From Bacteroides sp. (GTDB lineage: Bacteria > Bacteroidota > Bacteroidia > Bacteroidales > Bacteroidaceae), in assembly GCA_019416685.1 (NCBI GenBank), contig DXWV01000059.1:18234-82233 (forward strand): DNA of 64,000 bases, read 5' to 3'. The notes under the pieces are model-generated. The model worked only from the letters and a program-made list of their open reading frames with translations. It was not told where the DNA came from and ran no database searches. A program made the position numbers and the translations under genes. Of the stretch, positions 54,301-60,686 are shown piece after piece; the first letter of the stretch is position 1, and each line of letters opens with the position of its first letter.

Positions 54301-54730
54301 AATCCGTTTGGATCCGGTTTTCAGCAGTGCCTATTCTGATCTTGATGCCATGCCCAAAGAGTTTAAGAATCGTTGGATGAAAGCAGGTGATGAAAATACC
54401 ACCCATATACCTACTATTGTAAGTTACCGTATGAATCAGCAATATGCTTATTTAAATATGGCCTATAATGCTTACAACTATTCAGATGTACGCATTGCTG
54501 ATGGTGGTTTTATCCGGTTGAAGGAAATTTCTTTGTCCTATGATCTTCCGACTAAGGTTTTGAGCTTTTTCCGGTTGAACAAATTACAGTTCAAGATACA
54601 GGCAACCAACCTCTTCCTGCTGTATGCCGATTCAAAGCTAAACGGACAAGATCCTGAATTCTTCCGTTCCGGTGGTGTATCTACTCCTGTTCCCAGGCAA
54701 TTCACATTTACTATCAGATTAGGATTATAA
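51383..54730 (+). CDS. SusC/RagA-type TonB-linked outer-membrane transporter
   Basis: A 1115-residue TonB-dependent receptor. Signal peptide (residues 1-24), then a carboxypeptidase-D-like regulatory domain (VSGIVVYAEDGEPVIGANVQVKGTQQGTITDIDGKFLLKG at about 27-66, shown by its ends VSGIVV and FLLKG), a TonB-box-like stretch before EGVVVTGMSKV, a plug domain (PKIRVRGATSIYGNSKPLWVVDGV near 160, DIESFQILKDGSATSIYGARAMAGVVVITTKRG near 214), and the 22-strand barrel ending FTIRLGL. It imports a large ligand together with the SusD-like lipoprotein. The lack of glycosidases nearby and the presence of metallopeptidase-like lipoprotein point to peptides rather than glycans. It is 21 bases before the susD-like gene. 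Confidence 0.94.
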   Translation: MSKKSLLLFCLCMFLACTEWIQAQNTDVSGIVVYAEDGEPVIGANVQVKGTQQGTITDIDGKFLLKGISLSAKLHITYVGLKPQEVKAKPNLRIAMESDAQMLEGVVVTGMSKVDKRLFTGAADKVDASKARIDGMPDISRSLEGRSAGVSVQNVSGTFGTAPKIRVRGATSIYGNSKPLWVVDGVIMEDAVDVSTDDLSSGDAVTLISSAISGLSADDIESFQILKDGSATSIYGARAMAGVVVITTKRGQAGLSSINYTGELTYRMVPHYSEFNIMNSQEQMDVYKEMEDKGWLLFSETARAANSGVYGKMYQMINTYNPNTDSYLLDNTLEARYAYLEKAEMRNTDWFNILFNQNIVQTHSVSISTGSEKARMYASLSLYNDPGWTKASSVNRYTANMNASFNLSDKLSALILGSGSYRKQVAPGTLSQQLDVVNGQVKRDFDINPYSYALNTSRTLQCTDENGKEVYYTRNYADFNILHELDNNYIDLNVADLKFQGELKWRPVKGLELSGLAAIKYSTTGQEHNIKDHSNQAESYRAMGDATIRDSNPLLYTDPDLINSLPITILPEGGIYTRTDYSMRGIDIRATATYNTSINNTHILNLFGGFENSSIDRTRSWFRGWGYQYDKGGTPFYDYNVFKQGKEENTNYYTNEAANTRSVAFFVMGTYSYKGKYTLTGTGRYEGTNRLGKSRSARWLPTWNIAGAWNVHEEKFYSNFSHPVLSHATLKASYSLTADRGPAFVTNSQTILNSYSPWRPSASVTESGMRITELENSELTYEKKHEFNVGVDLGFLNNRINLAADYYRRNNFDLIGVINTQGAGGTIAKYANIASMRSSGIELTLSTQNIKKKDFSWNTDFIFSKTKNEITDLKSHANVLDLISGNGFGREGYPVRALFSIPFAGLTEDGLPTFINQDGQRTISTLNFQEYEKLGFLKYEGPTDPTITGSFGNILTYKNFKLNVFLTYSFGNVIRLDPVFSSAYSDLDAMPKEFKNRWMKAGDENTTHIPTIVSYRMNQQYAYLNMAYNAYNYSDVRIADGGFIRLKEISLSYDLPTKVLSFFRLNKLQFKIQATNLFLLYADSKLNGQDPEFFRSGGVSTPVPRQFTFTIRLGL

Positions 54731-54751
54731 AAACAAGATTAAAAATAGAAT

Positions 54752-56272
54752 ATGAAATTAAAACATATCATCAATGTATTTATCGGATTAACCTTTGTAT
54801 GGATAAGTACTTCATGCGAAAGCTATCTTGATAAATTACCCGATAACAGGGCTAATTTGGATTCGAAAGATAATATTACCGATTTATTGGTATCGGCTTA
54901 TCCTACTGTTGCTATCTGTATGTTGGGAGAAGCTTCGTCGGATAATATTAAAGACAATGGAATAAACTACGGTACTTTAAACCAGGTGGTGGAGGAGTAT
55001 TACAGGTGGCAACCTTCTACACAGAAAATTGCAGATTCTCCGACACATTTATGGGAAGGATATTACCAAGCGATTGCTGTTGCCAATCAGGCACTGGAAG
55101 CAATTGACCTGTCGGATAACCCCGATGAACTGAATGCGCAACGTGGAGAAGCTCTTCTTTGTCGGGCATACAGCCATTTCATGCTGGTTAACGTTTTCTG
55201 TCAGGCTTATAATGAACAAACAAGTGATAAAGATCTGGGAATACCTTACGTAAAAGAAAGAGAGACAATTGTCAGCAAGAATTACGACCGGGGGACGGTG
55301 AAATTAGTTTATGAGGATATTGCCCAAGATATTGAAGAAGGTATAGGACTCATTAACGATGAACTTTATTCCATTCCAAAATATCATTTCAACATCAAAG
55401 CCGCCAATGCCTTTGCCGCCCGTTTTTATCTTTATTACAGAAAGTATGACAAAGTAATAGAATATGCAAGTAAGGTATTGGGGAATTCTCCGGCAAATAT
55501 GCTACGGGATTACTCTCCATATCCTTCGCTTTCATCTTACTTTGAAATAGGGAATCAATATATTAAGGCAGAAGAGAACAGCAACCTGCTTTTGCAAACG
55601 GCTGTATCGGCTTATGCTCGTATGACAGGGGTTTATAAGACGTATCGACGTTATGGGCATCCTATTGCAAAAATGCTGGAGACCTTACTTAGTGCAGGTA
55701 TCTGGGGAAATGAGCGTTCGCTTAAATATTTCGACAAACTGTTCGGTACACAAGAGTATGGATTGGTATTTCCCAAGCAGATTGAATTCTTTGAATATAC
55801 TGATAAGGTAGCGGGTATCGGACAAGCGCATATCGTAACTACGGCTTTTACGACGGATGAATTATTGCTCTGCCGTGCCGAAGCCTATGTCTATCAAAAA
55901 GAATATACTCAGGCTGTAACTGATATACAGGCTTGGTTTGACGCGCATGCCTCTGGAGTAACGGTTACGCGTTCGGCTGTCAATCAATATTATGGTAGTC
56001 AAGCTACAGAAAAGACAAAGAAGGAACTACATCCGAAGTTTACTATCGAAAATGGCGAACAACTCAATTTCGTGAATTGTATCCTCCACTTGCGACGGAT
56101 AGAAACAATTCATGAAGGTTTACGCTGGTTTGACATCAAACGCTATGGCATTGAAGTTACTCACAATATAAGTGGCAGTAGCGATGATATATTAACTGTA
56201 GATGATCCGAGAAGAGCGATTCAGATACCAACAGATGTGATTGGCGCGGGACTAACTCCAAATCCCAGATAA
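54752..56272 (+). CDS. SusD/RagB-type surface lipoprotein
   Basis: A 506-residue lipoprotein with a lipobox ending at Cys22 (STSC), followed by the common ESYLDKLPDN motif of SusD proteins. TPR-like helices appear in LWEGYYQAIAVANQALEAID near 108 and GEALLCRAYSHFMLVNVFCQ near 136, both family landmarks. The C-terminal part has RRIETIHEGLRWFDIKRYG near 450. It forms the lid over the SusC-like barrel and binds the ligand first. Operon with the SusC-like gene. Confidence 0.94.
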   Translation: MKLKHIINVFIGLTFVWISTSCESYLDKLPDNRANLDSKDNITDLLVSAYPTVAICMLGEASSDNIKDNGINYGTLNQVVEEYYRWQPSTQKIADSPTHLWEGYYQAIAVANQALEAIDLSDNPDELNAQRGEALLCRAYSHFMLVNVFCQAYNEQTSDKDLGIPYVKERETIVSKNYDRGTVKLVYEDIAQDIEEGIGLINDELYSIPKYHFNIKAANAFAARFYLYYRKYDKVIEYASKVLGNSPANMLRDYSPYPSLSSYFEIGNQYIKAEENSNLLLQTAVSAYARMTGVYKTYRRYGHPIAKMLETLLSAGIWGNERSLKYFDKLFGTQEYGLVFPKQIEFFEYTDKVAGIGQAHIVTTAFTTDELLLCRAEAYVYQKEYTQAVTDIQAWFDAHASGVTVTRSAVNQYYGSQATEKTKKELHPKFTIENGEQLNFVNCILHLRRIETIHEGLRWFDIKRYGIEVTHNISGSSDDILTVDDPRRAIQIPTDVIGAGLTPNPR

Positions 56273-56287
56273 AAACAGCTATAATAC

Positions 56288-57232
56288 ATGATAAAAAGAA
56301 ATAAAAATATGATGCGAAGTTTTAAATATATAATTCTATATTCATTCTTGTTTTTCATCAGTATATCTACTTTTACTTCTTGTGGAGAAGGTGATTTGAA
56401 TGAAAGTACATTCGGTAAGATAAAGGTCGAACGGAATGAATTTGATGGCTGGTTGTTGGATAACTATATAAAGCCATACAATATTGACTTGAAGTACCGG
56501 TTTGAAGACATTGAAAGCGATATGAGTTACAATCTGGTTCCTGCAGAACTGGAGAAATCCAAAGAAATGGCTAAACTCATTAAACATCTTTGGTTGGGGG
56601 CTTATGACGAGGTATGCGGAGAAATATTTATGAAACAATATGGTCCCCGTATCATTAATCTGATTGGATCATCGGCCGTTAATCCAGATTCTAAGACAGA
56701 AGTGCTGGGTACTGCCGATAAAGGAATAAAAGTTACTCTTTATAAAATTAATTCTCTTGATAAAACCAATATCGAGCTATTAAATCTATACTATTTCCGA
56801 ACTATGCACCATGAGTTTGCACACATTCTGCATCAGACAAAAAATTATCCGACCGAGTTTAATGAAATATCTGTCAATAACTATTCTCCTACGGGCTGGA
56901 TGAACCGTACCAACGAACAGGCTCACCGTATGGGCTTTGTGAGCAATTATGCCAGTAGTGAAGCCCGGGAGGACTTTGTAGAAGTTATTGCCAATTTTTT
57001 AACCCGTACGGATGCAGCTTGGAACGAAATTCTTCGGCAAGCCACATTCACAGATGAAGAGGCCAAAGAAGAATTGCCGGACAAACAAGCAACCGGTACC
57101 GGCAATGGAAAAACAATTATTCTCTCTAAACTGAAAATAGCTCGTGAATGGTTGAAAAGTGCCTGGAATATCGATATAGATAAATTGAGAACAGTGATTG
57201 CAAAACGTTCTACAGAAATTGACTCACTTTGA
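56288..57232 (+). CDS. Putative zinc-binding metallopeptidase lipoprotein
   Basis: A 314-residue lipoprotein (Cys32 in TSC; a second in-frame start at 56309 would still leave the lipobox). It has the zinc motif HEFAH at residues 175-179, with His182 as possible third ligand (HEFAHILH), in a context of the group named putative zinc-binding metallopeptidases found next to RagB/SusD genes in Bacteroides. It is not certain that the enzyme is active. In B. thetaiotaomicron a peptide-binding SusCD complex carries two such extra lipoproteins (BT2261-2264, recalled from the literature; homology not tested). It follows the SusD-like gene by 15 bases. Confidence 0.75.
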   Translation: MIKRNKNMMRSFKYIILYSFLFFISISTFTSCGEGDLNESTFGKIKVERNEFDGWLLDNYIKPYNIDLKYRFEDIESDMSYNLVPAELEKSKEMAKLIKHLWLGAYDEVCGEIFMKQYGPRIINLIGSSAVNPDSKTEVLGTADKGIKVTLYKINSLDKTNIELLNLYYFRTMHHEFAHILHQTKNYPTEFNEISVNNYSPTGWMNRTNEQAHRMGFVSNYASSEAREDFVEVIANFLTRTDAAWNEILRQATFTDEEAKEELPDKQATGTGNGKTIILSKLKIAREWLKSAWNIDIDKLRTVIAKRSTEIDSL

Positions 57233-57246
57233 AAATCATACCGAAT

Positions 57247-58536
57247 ATGAAAAAGATATTATTTATTTTAATTAGTATACCTTTTCTCTTTTTAGTCGCA
57301 TGTACAGGAGAGGAAAAGGAGATCTATAGTGGAAATTCAAATGAACGCCTTACGGAGGAGGAAGAAGCATGCCGTAAAGATCTCCAGGGAGCAGAAAATG
57401 GATGGATAATGGAATATTTCCCGGATACCTCTTTATATGGAGGATATCAGTTGATTGTGTCGTTTGACGAGGATGGCATGGCCACGTTTTCAGCAGAGAA
57501 AGCGGTAAGTGGAGATAATACCCGGAAAGAATCCGGCATGTATACGTTAAAACACGAAAACGGGATATTATTGGCATTTGACACATATAATAAGATATTT
57601 CATAAGTTCTCCGATCCGCAATCGGATGGAGTAGGATTCGGAGGTGATTATGAATTTTATATCATGGAGCATAACTCCAGCCAGATCCTACTTAAAGGTA
57701 AGAAAACAAATCAAAGGATAGAGATGCGCAAACTGTCGTCGGACATTTCCTGGAGCGAATATTTGTCGGGCATAGATAAAATGGCATCGTTGGTGGATAC
57801 CAAATATCTGGACATGTTACTCAATGGAGAGTCGATAAGCATGTTAGCCAAAAGTTCATCTGCGCGCTGTTTTAATCTGTCTTATACGGTAAATGACAAG
57901 ATTGAAACGAAGCTGATGTCATTTATTCTCACAGCGGAAGGAGCGAAATGTGTCAATCCCGTAACTATTGGAGGTGCAACAATAGAAAGTCTCAAATGGG
58001 ATGATACAAAGAAAAAACTTGTTTTCAAAGATGATAAAAATACAATTGAGATAGGGACTTTACCTATCAATCGTATTTTTAATCAGACAACGGATACGTG
58101 GTATTTTGCAAATAAGCGCAGTAGTACCCGCTTCCGTCAGTTGTGGAATAGTATGGTTTATATCATGAATAATGACTTTGCAACTACCTTTAATGACTTC
58201 TATCTTGGTTTATATACCAATCCGTTTGAGCCGGAAACAAGCCTTCAGGCTATTCTGGCTGTTTGTAAGGAGAACATAGGAAGCGTGTATACTACTCAAT
58301 ATGAAGTAGTAGAAGGGACTGATGATCAAATTCGTATTCTTTGGAAAGGTTATGCCATGAGCGCACAGTATTATTATAAATCATATGAACCGATAATTAG
58401 TTTCTTAACAAAAGAGGGTGAAAATGAGTTCATTATTGAGGCTGATAATAATATTTATCCTCAGGAAATAAAATTTACGAAGGTGTCTAATCCCAACCAT
58501 TGGTTTATTATTTCGACAAAACAAGAATCACATTAG
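57247..58536 (+). CDS. DUF4302 family lipoprotein
   Basis: A 429-residue lipoprotein; the start at 57247 (MKKILFILISIPFLFLVAC) is an ATG with a good lipobox (Cys19). The longer frame begins with TTG in the end of the previous gene. Residues 36-110 show LTEEEEACRKDLQGAENGWIMEYFPD (reported by its ends LTEEEE and MEYFPD), then a run of strands, as in DUF4302 proteins that accompany SusD-metallopeptidase gene pairs. No catalytic motif is visible. Last gene of the SusCD locus, followed by a strong terminator. Probably an accessory ligand-binding subunit on the cell surface. Confidence 0.75.
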   Translation: MKKILFILISIPFLFLVACTGEEKEIYSGNSNERLTEEEEACRKDLQGAENGWIMEYFPDTSLYGGYQLIVSFDEDGMATFSAEKAVSGDNTRKESGMYTLKHENGILLAFDTYNKIFHKFSDPQSDGVGFGGDYEFYIMEHNSSQILLKGKKTNQRIEMRKLSSDISWSEYLSGIDKMASLVDTKYLDMLLNGESISMLAKSSSARCFNLSYTVNDKIETKLMSFILTAEGAKCVNPVTIGGATIESLKWDDTKKKLVFKDDKNTIEIGTLPINRIFNQTTDTWYFANKRSSTRFRQLWNSMVYIMNNDFATTFNDFYLGLYTNPFEPETSLQAILAVCKENIGSVYTTQYEVVEGTDDQIRILWKGYAMSAQYYYKSYEPIISFLTKEGENEFIIEADNNIYPQEIKFTKVSNPNHWFIISTKQESH

Positions 58537-58610
58537 TAATTATTTCAGCCACGAGCATGTGAAGGATGCCAAAACAAACTGACCTGATAGTATATAAATG
58601 ATTAATTGAT

Positions 58611-58653
58611 TCCTCAAGGAAAGCTATTATAGTTTTTCTTGAGGATTTTTTTT
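58611..58653 (+). terminator. Intrinsic terminator after the SusCD locus
   Basis: TCCTCAAG (58611-58618) pairs with CTTGAGGA (58638-58645), then eight T residues. It lies just upstream of the promoter of the regulator gene. Confidence 0.85.
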
Positions 58654-58684
58654 GTAGGATGCTTTGTCTATTAAAATATTCTTG

Positions 58685-58692
58685 TACTTTTG
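58685..58692 (+). promoter_or_regulatory. -7 box TACTTTTG for the AraC-type regulator
   Basis: Exact TAnnTTTG box. It lies within a longer in-frame extension (start at 58664), so the ATG at 58724 is the supported start, 32 bases downstream. Confidence 0.7.
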
Positions 58693-58723
58693 TCACGAAC
58701 ATAAACAAATAATATATACTACT

Positions 58724-59566
58724 ATGTCTGGTCTCTCCACTTGTGGAGCAACGATGAACTGTCTGGAATGCCCTAAGGCAGTGGAAAATGCTATTATACA
58801 CGCTTCTCATCCGAGAGGGTTTCATAAACCTGCTCAGAAGTGTGAAGAAAATCTTATCATTTTTATACTCAAAGGTGAGGTACTTGTCAATAGTCAGGAG
58901 TATGCCGGTATGATGGTACATGCAGGTGAATTTATTCTTCAGGCAATTGGTTCAAAATTGGAAATACTTGTCATGGCAGATACTGAATGTGTGTGCTATC
59001 GTTTTAATAAGCCCGAACTCTTTTGTGAAGGACGTTACAATTATATCATGAGCGAGGTGATTCCACCTTTGATCTTCTCTCCATTAAAAATAGTACCTGA
59101 ACTTCAGCACTTTCTTGAAGGATCGGCTACTTATTTATCTAAAGAAAAGATATGTCGGGAACTATTGTCATTGAAGCGAAAAGAGCTGGCTTTTATTCTT
59201 AGTTCTTATTATTCTGATTATGAACTGTCTACGTTGATACATCCGCTTTCTAAATATACAACCAGCTTTCAATATTTTGTTCTCGAAAACCATGCTAAAG
59301 TGAAAACAGTAGAAGACTTTGCTCAGTTAGGAGGATATACCGTGACAACTTTCCGACGTATTTTTAATTCTGTATTTCACGAACCCGTTTATGAGTGGAT
59401 GATGAAGCGTCGTAAAGAGGGAATTATCTATGACCTTCGTTATACACAGGCTACTATATCTGAAATTTGTTACCAATATGGCTTTGAATCTTTGCCTCAT
59501 TTCTCTAATTTTTGCAAGAAGAATTTTGGGGCATCTCCCCGTAACATACGTTCCGGGAAAGCATAA
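58724..59566 (+). CDS. AraC-family transcriptional regulator
   Basis: A 280-residue protein. The N-terminal half looks like a cupin/Crp-type sensor: several short strands with KCEENLIIFILKGEVLVNSQEY and MVHAGEFILQAIG. It also has an early cysteine pair (CGATMNCLEC). The C-terminal half is an AraC-type double HTH (EDFAQLGGYTVTTFRRIFNSVFHEPVYEWMMKRR, then ATISEICYQYGFESLPHFSNFCKKNFGASPRNIR; shown by their ends EDFAQ and SPRNI). It has its own promoter after the SusCD terminator, so it may control that locus, but an independent target is possible. Confidence 0.88.
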   Translation: MSGLSTCGATMNCLECPKAVENAIIHASHPRGFHKPAQKCEENLIIFILKGEVLVNSQEYAGMMVHAGEFILQAIGSKLEILVMADTECVCYRFNKPELFCEGRYNYIMSEVIPPLIFSPLKIVPELQHFLEGSATYLSKEKICRELLSLKRKELAFILSSYYSDYELSTLIHPLSKYTTSFQYFVLENHAKVKTVEDFAQLGGYTVTTFRRIFNSVFHEPVYEWMMKRRKEGIIYDLRYTQATISEICYQYGFESLPHFSNFCKKNFGASPRNIRSGKA

Positions 59567-59593
59567 CAGCATTTCCTTATAGATCATGTGTTG

Positions 59594-59625
59594 AAAAAAA
59601 GGGCATCGCTTCACAGCGACGCCCT
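59594..59625 (-). terminator. Minus-strand intrinsic terminator of the structured RNA
   Basis: Stem AGGGC-A-TCGCT with AGCGA-C-GCCCT, four-base loop, and seven T residues at the 3' end on the minus strand. The plus strand has no T-run after it, so it does not primarily end the AraC-type gene. Confidence 0.75.
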
Positions 59626-59746
59626 GCCTAAATAGATGCCTGACAGTTTGCACACACGCTCGTGTGCTTTTCATAAAGATTTATCAGCTGCCGGCATCCT
59701 CTCTTACATAAGGGATGATAAAATTCTATTAACTATTAAATCAGAG

Positions 59747-59833
59747 TTATTTTCCCTGGCAATGGGCTAATATATTAATAGCCTCCATACCTGTATTTTG
59801 TTTTCTTGTAATTGTTCTTTTTTTTGTGTACAT
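59747..59833 (-). CDS. Putative 28-residue basic peptide inside the structured RNA
   Basis: ATG at 59831-59833 opens MYTKKRTITRKQ... and stops at 59747. It is rich in Lys and Arg at the N terminus and contains one Cys near the end. A larger in-frame extension (to 59947) passes through the structured leader and is less likely. No family is recognised; it may be an sRNA-coded peptide or a chance ORF. Confidence 0.35.
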   Translation of the reverse strand: MYTKKRTITRKQNTGMEAINILAHCQGK

Positions 59834-60029
59834 GATTTTTTTTAACGCTTCTCTATAATAAAATGGTTGCAAATGTTTCGGATAGCGCTTGTTTTGTAAA
59901 ACGAGAGCGTGTGACCGAAACATTATTCTAGACTGTGGTCCGACCAAGAACCTCCCTTCGAATAATGAGTCAGCCCACGCTCCCTTTATTTGTATATATA
60001 CGAAAAAAATTACTTGCGCATAAAAAGCA

Positions 60030-60037
60030 CAAATATA
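60030..60037 (-). promoter_or_regulatory. -7 box TATATTTG for the structured RNA
   Basis: CAAATATA on the plus strand. An exact TAnnTTTG match upstream of the structured minus-strand region. Confidence 0.65.
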
Positions 60038-60056
60038 ACATATATATGCAATAAAG

Positions 60057-60136
60057 GTTGCGGGACTTTCTCTGTGCCGAAGTTTGAGATGAAAATTGGT
60101 CGGTTTCAGTCTGGCACAAATATTTGTTCACGCAAC
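60057..60136. ncRNA. Second structured element upstream of the first
   Basis: GTTGCG (60057-60062) pairs with CGCAAC (60131-60136), and inside it TGTGCC (60073-60078) pairs with GGCACA (60113-60118). A central TGAAA/TTTCA may close the loop. A minus-strand -7 box at 60202-60209 could transcribe it. A plus-strand transcript would instead end near the long T-run 60192-60200. Confidence 0.4.
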
Positions 60137-60201
60137 TAAAAAGATGCACTGTAAGTTATGTTGTTTATACATTGAATACGTGATACATCTTCTTTTTTTT
60201 G

Positions 60202-60209
60202 CAAATATA
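60202..60209 (-). promoter_or_regulatory. Second -7 box TATATTTG, minus strand
   Basis: CAAATATA on the plus strand, an exact copy of the box at 60030-60037, 172 bases away, in front of the second structured element. Confidence 0.5.
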
Positions 60210-60686
60210 ATGTATTAATAATTATTATGCTTGTGATAATCTATTTATTTTCTTAATTCCTAAGAAAATTGGTTAAGTTCCTTATTAAAGAAATAGGGTT
60301 ATTATATAACAGAGGTAGTTTGTATAACAAATAATATAGGAATACATACTTGTTATACAGAGAAATGTATTATTATGATTTATAATGAAAACCATGTACA
60401 AATCTCTGTAAGATGTTTTATTGATTGATAAATATTTGTAGCTTCCTTTTTAAGTTGGCTTTAGTATATTTCCTTCTATTAATGAATTTGAAGAAATTTG
60501 CTTTGCAGTATTGCCTGCAGACACTTCATTCAATCTTAATATATTTTGTAATATTTTTAAATCATTTTGGAAAGTATAACTGTCACTGTGGATAGTTAAC
60601 CTTGTGTGATTTCTGGCTTTATTTGCAACATCCGGATGGTTAATCCTGAAGGACGGTATTCTATGTTGAATTTTAAATTTAGTATT

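Larger units (their letters stand above)
59594..60024 (-). ncRNA. Candidate structured RNA, about 430 nt, with small ORF
   Basis: The minus strand has a TATATTTG promoter (60030-60037), about 170 bases of structured leader, a 28-codon ORF (59747-59833), two further hairpins (GCACAC-GAGC-GTGTGTGC near 59650 and GATGCC/GGCATC around it) and an intrinsic terminator: stem AGGGCGTCGCT / AGCGATGCCCT (59600-59625) followed by seven T (59594-59600). The leader can adopt two exclusive folds. I do not recognise it as tmRNA, RNase P RNA, SRP RNA or a known riboswitch. Confidence 0.55.
59567..60686. other. 1.1-kb non-coding region with structured RNA candidates
   Basis: No supported protein-coding gene except one small ORF. 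Promoter boxes TATATTTG on the minus strand at 60030-60037 and 60202-60209, a minus-strand terminator at 59594-59625, a set of exclusive folds at 59873-59984 and a second fold at 60057-60136. The remainder, 60210-60600, is AT-rich and shows nothing recognisable. Confidence 0.7.

Noticed and set aside
57229..57246. TTG start for the DUF4302 gene overlapping the metallopeptidase gene
   Set aside because: The ATG at 57247 gives a direct lipoprotein signal peptide; the TTG adds six residues and overlaps the stop.
59747..59947. A 66-codon minus-strand frame in the structured region
   Set aside because: Its N-terminal half overlaps the predicted RNA stems. Only the last 28 codons from 59833 are kept as a possible small ORF.
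59600..60024. tmRNA, RNase P RNA or 6S RNA
   Set aside because: No tRNA-like ends or tag-type ORF, none of the conserved RNase P core, and the size is about twice that of 6S. Not excluded by search.
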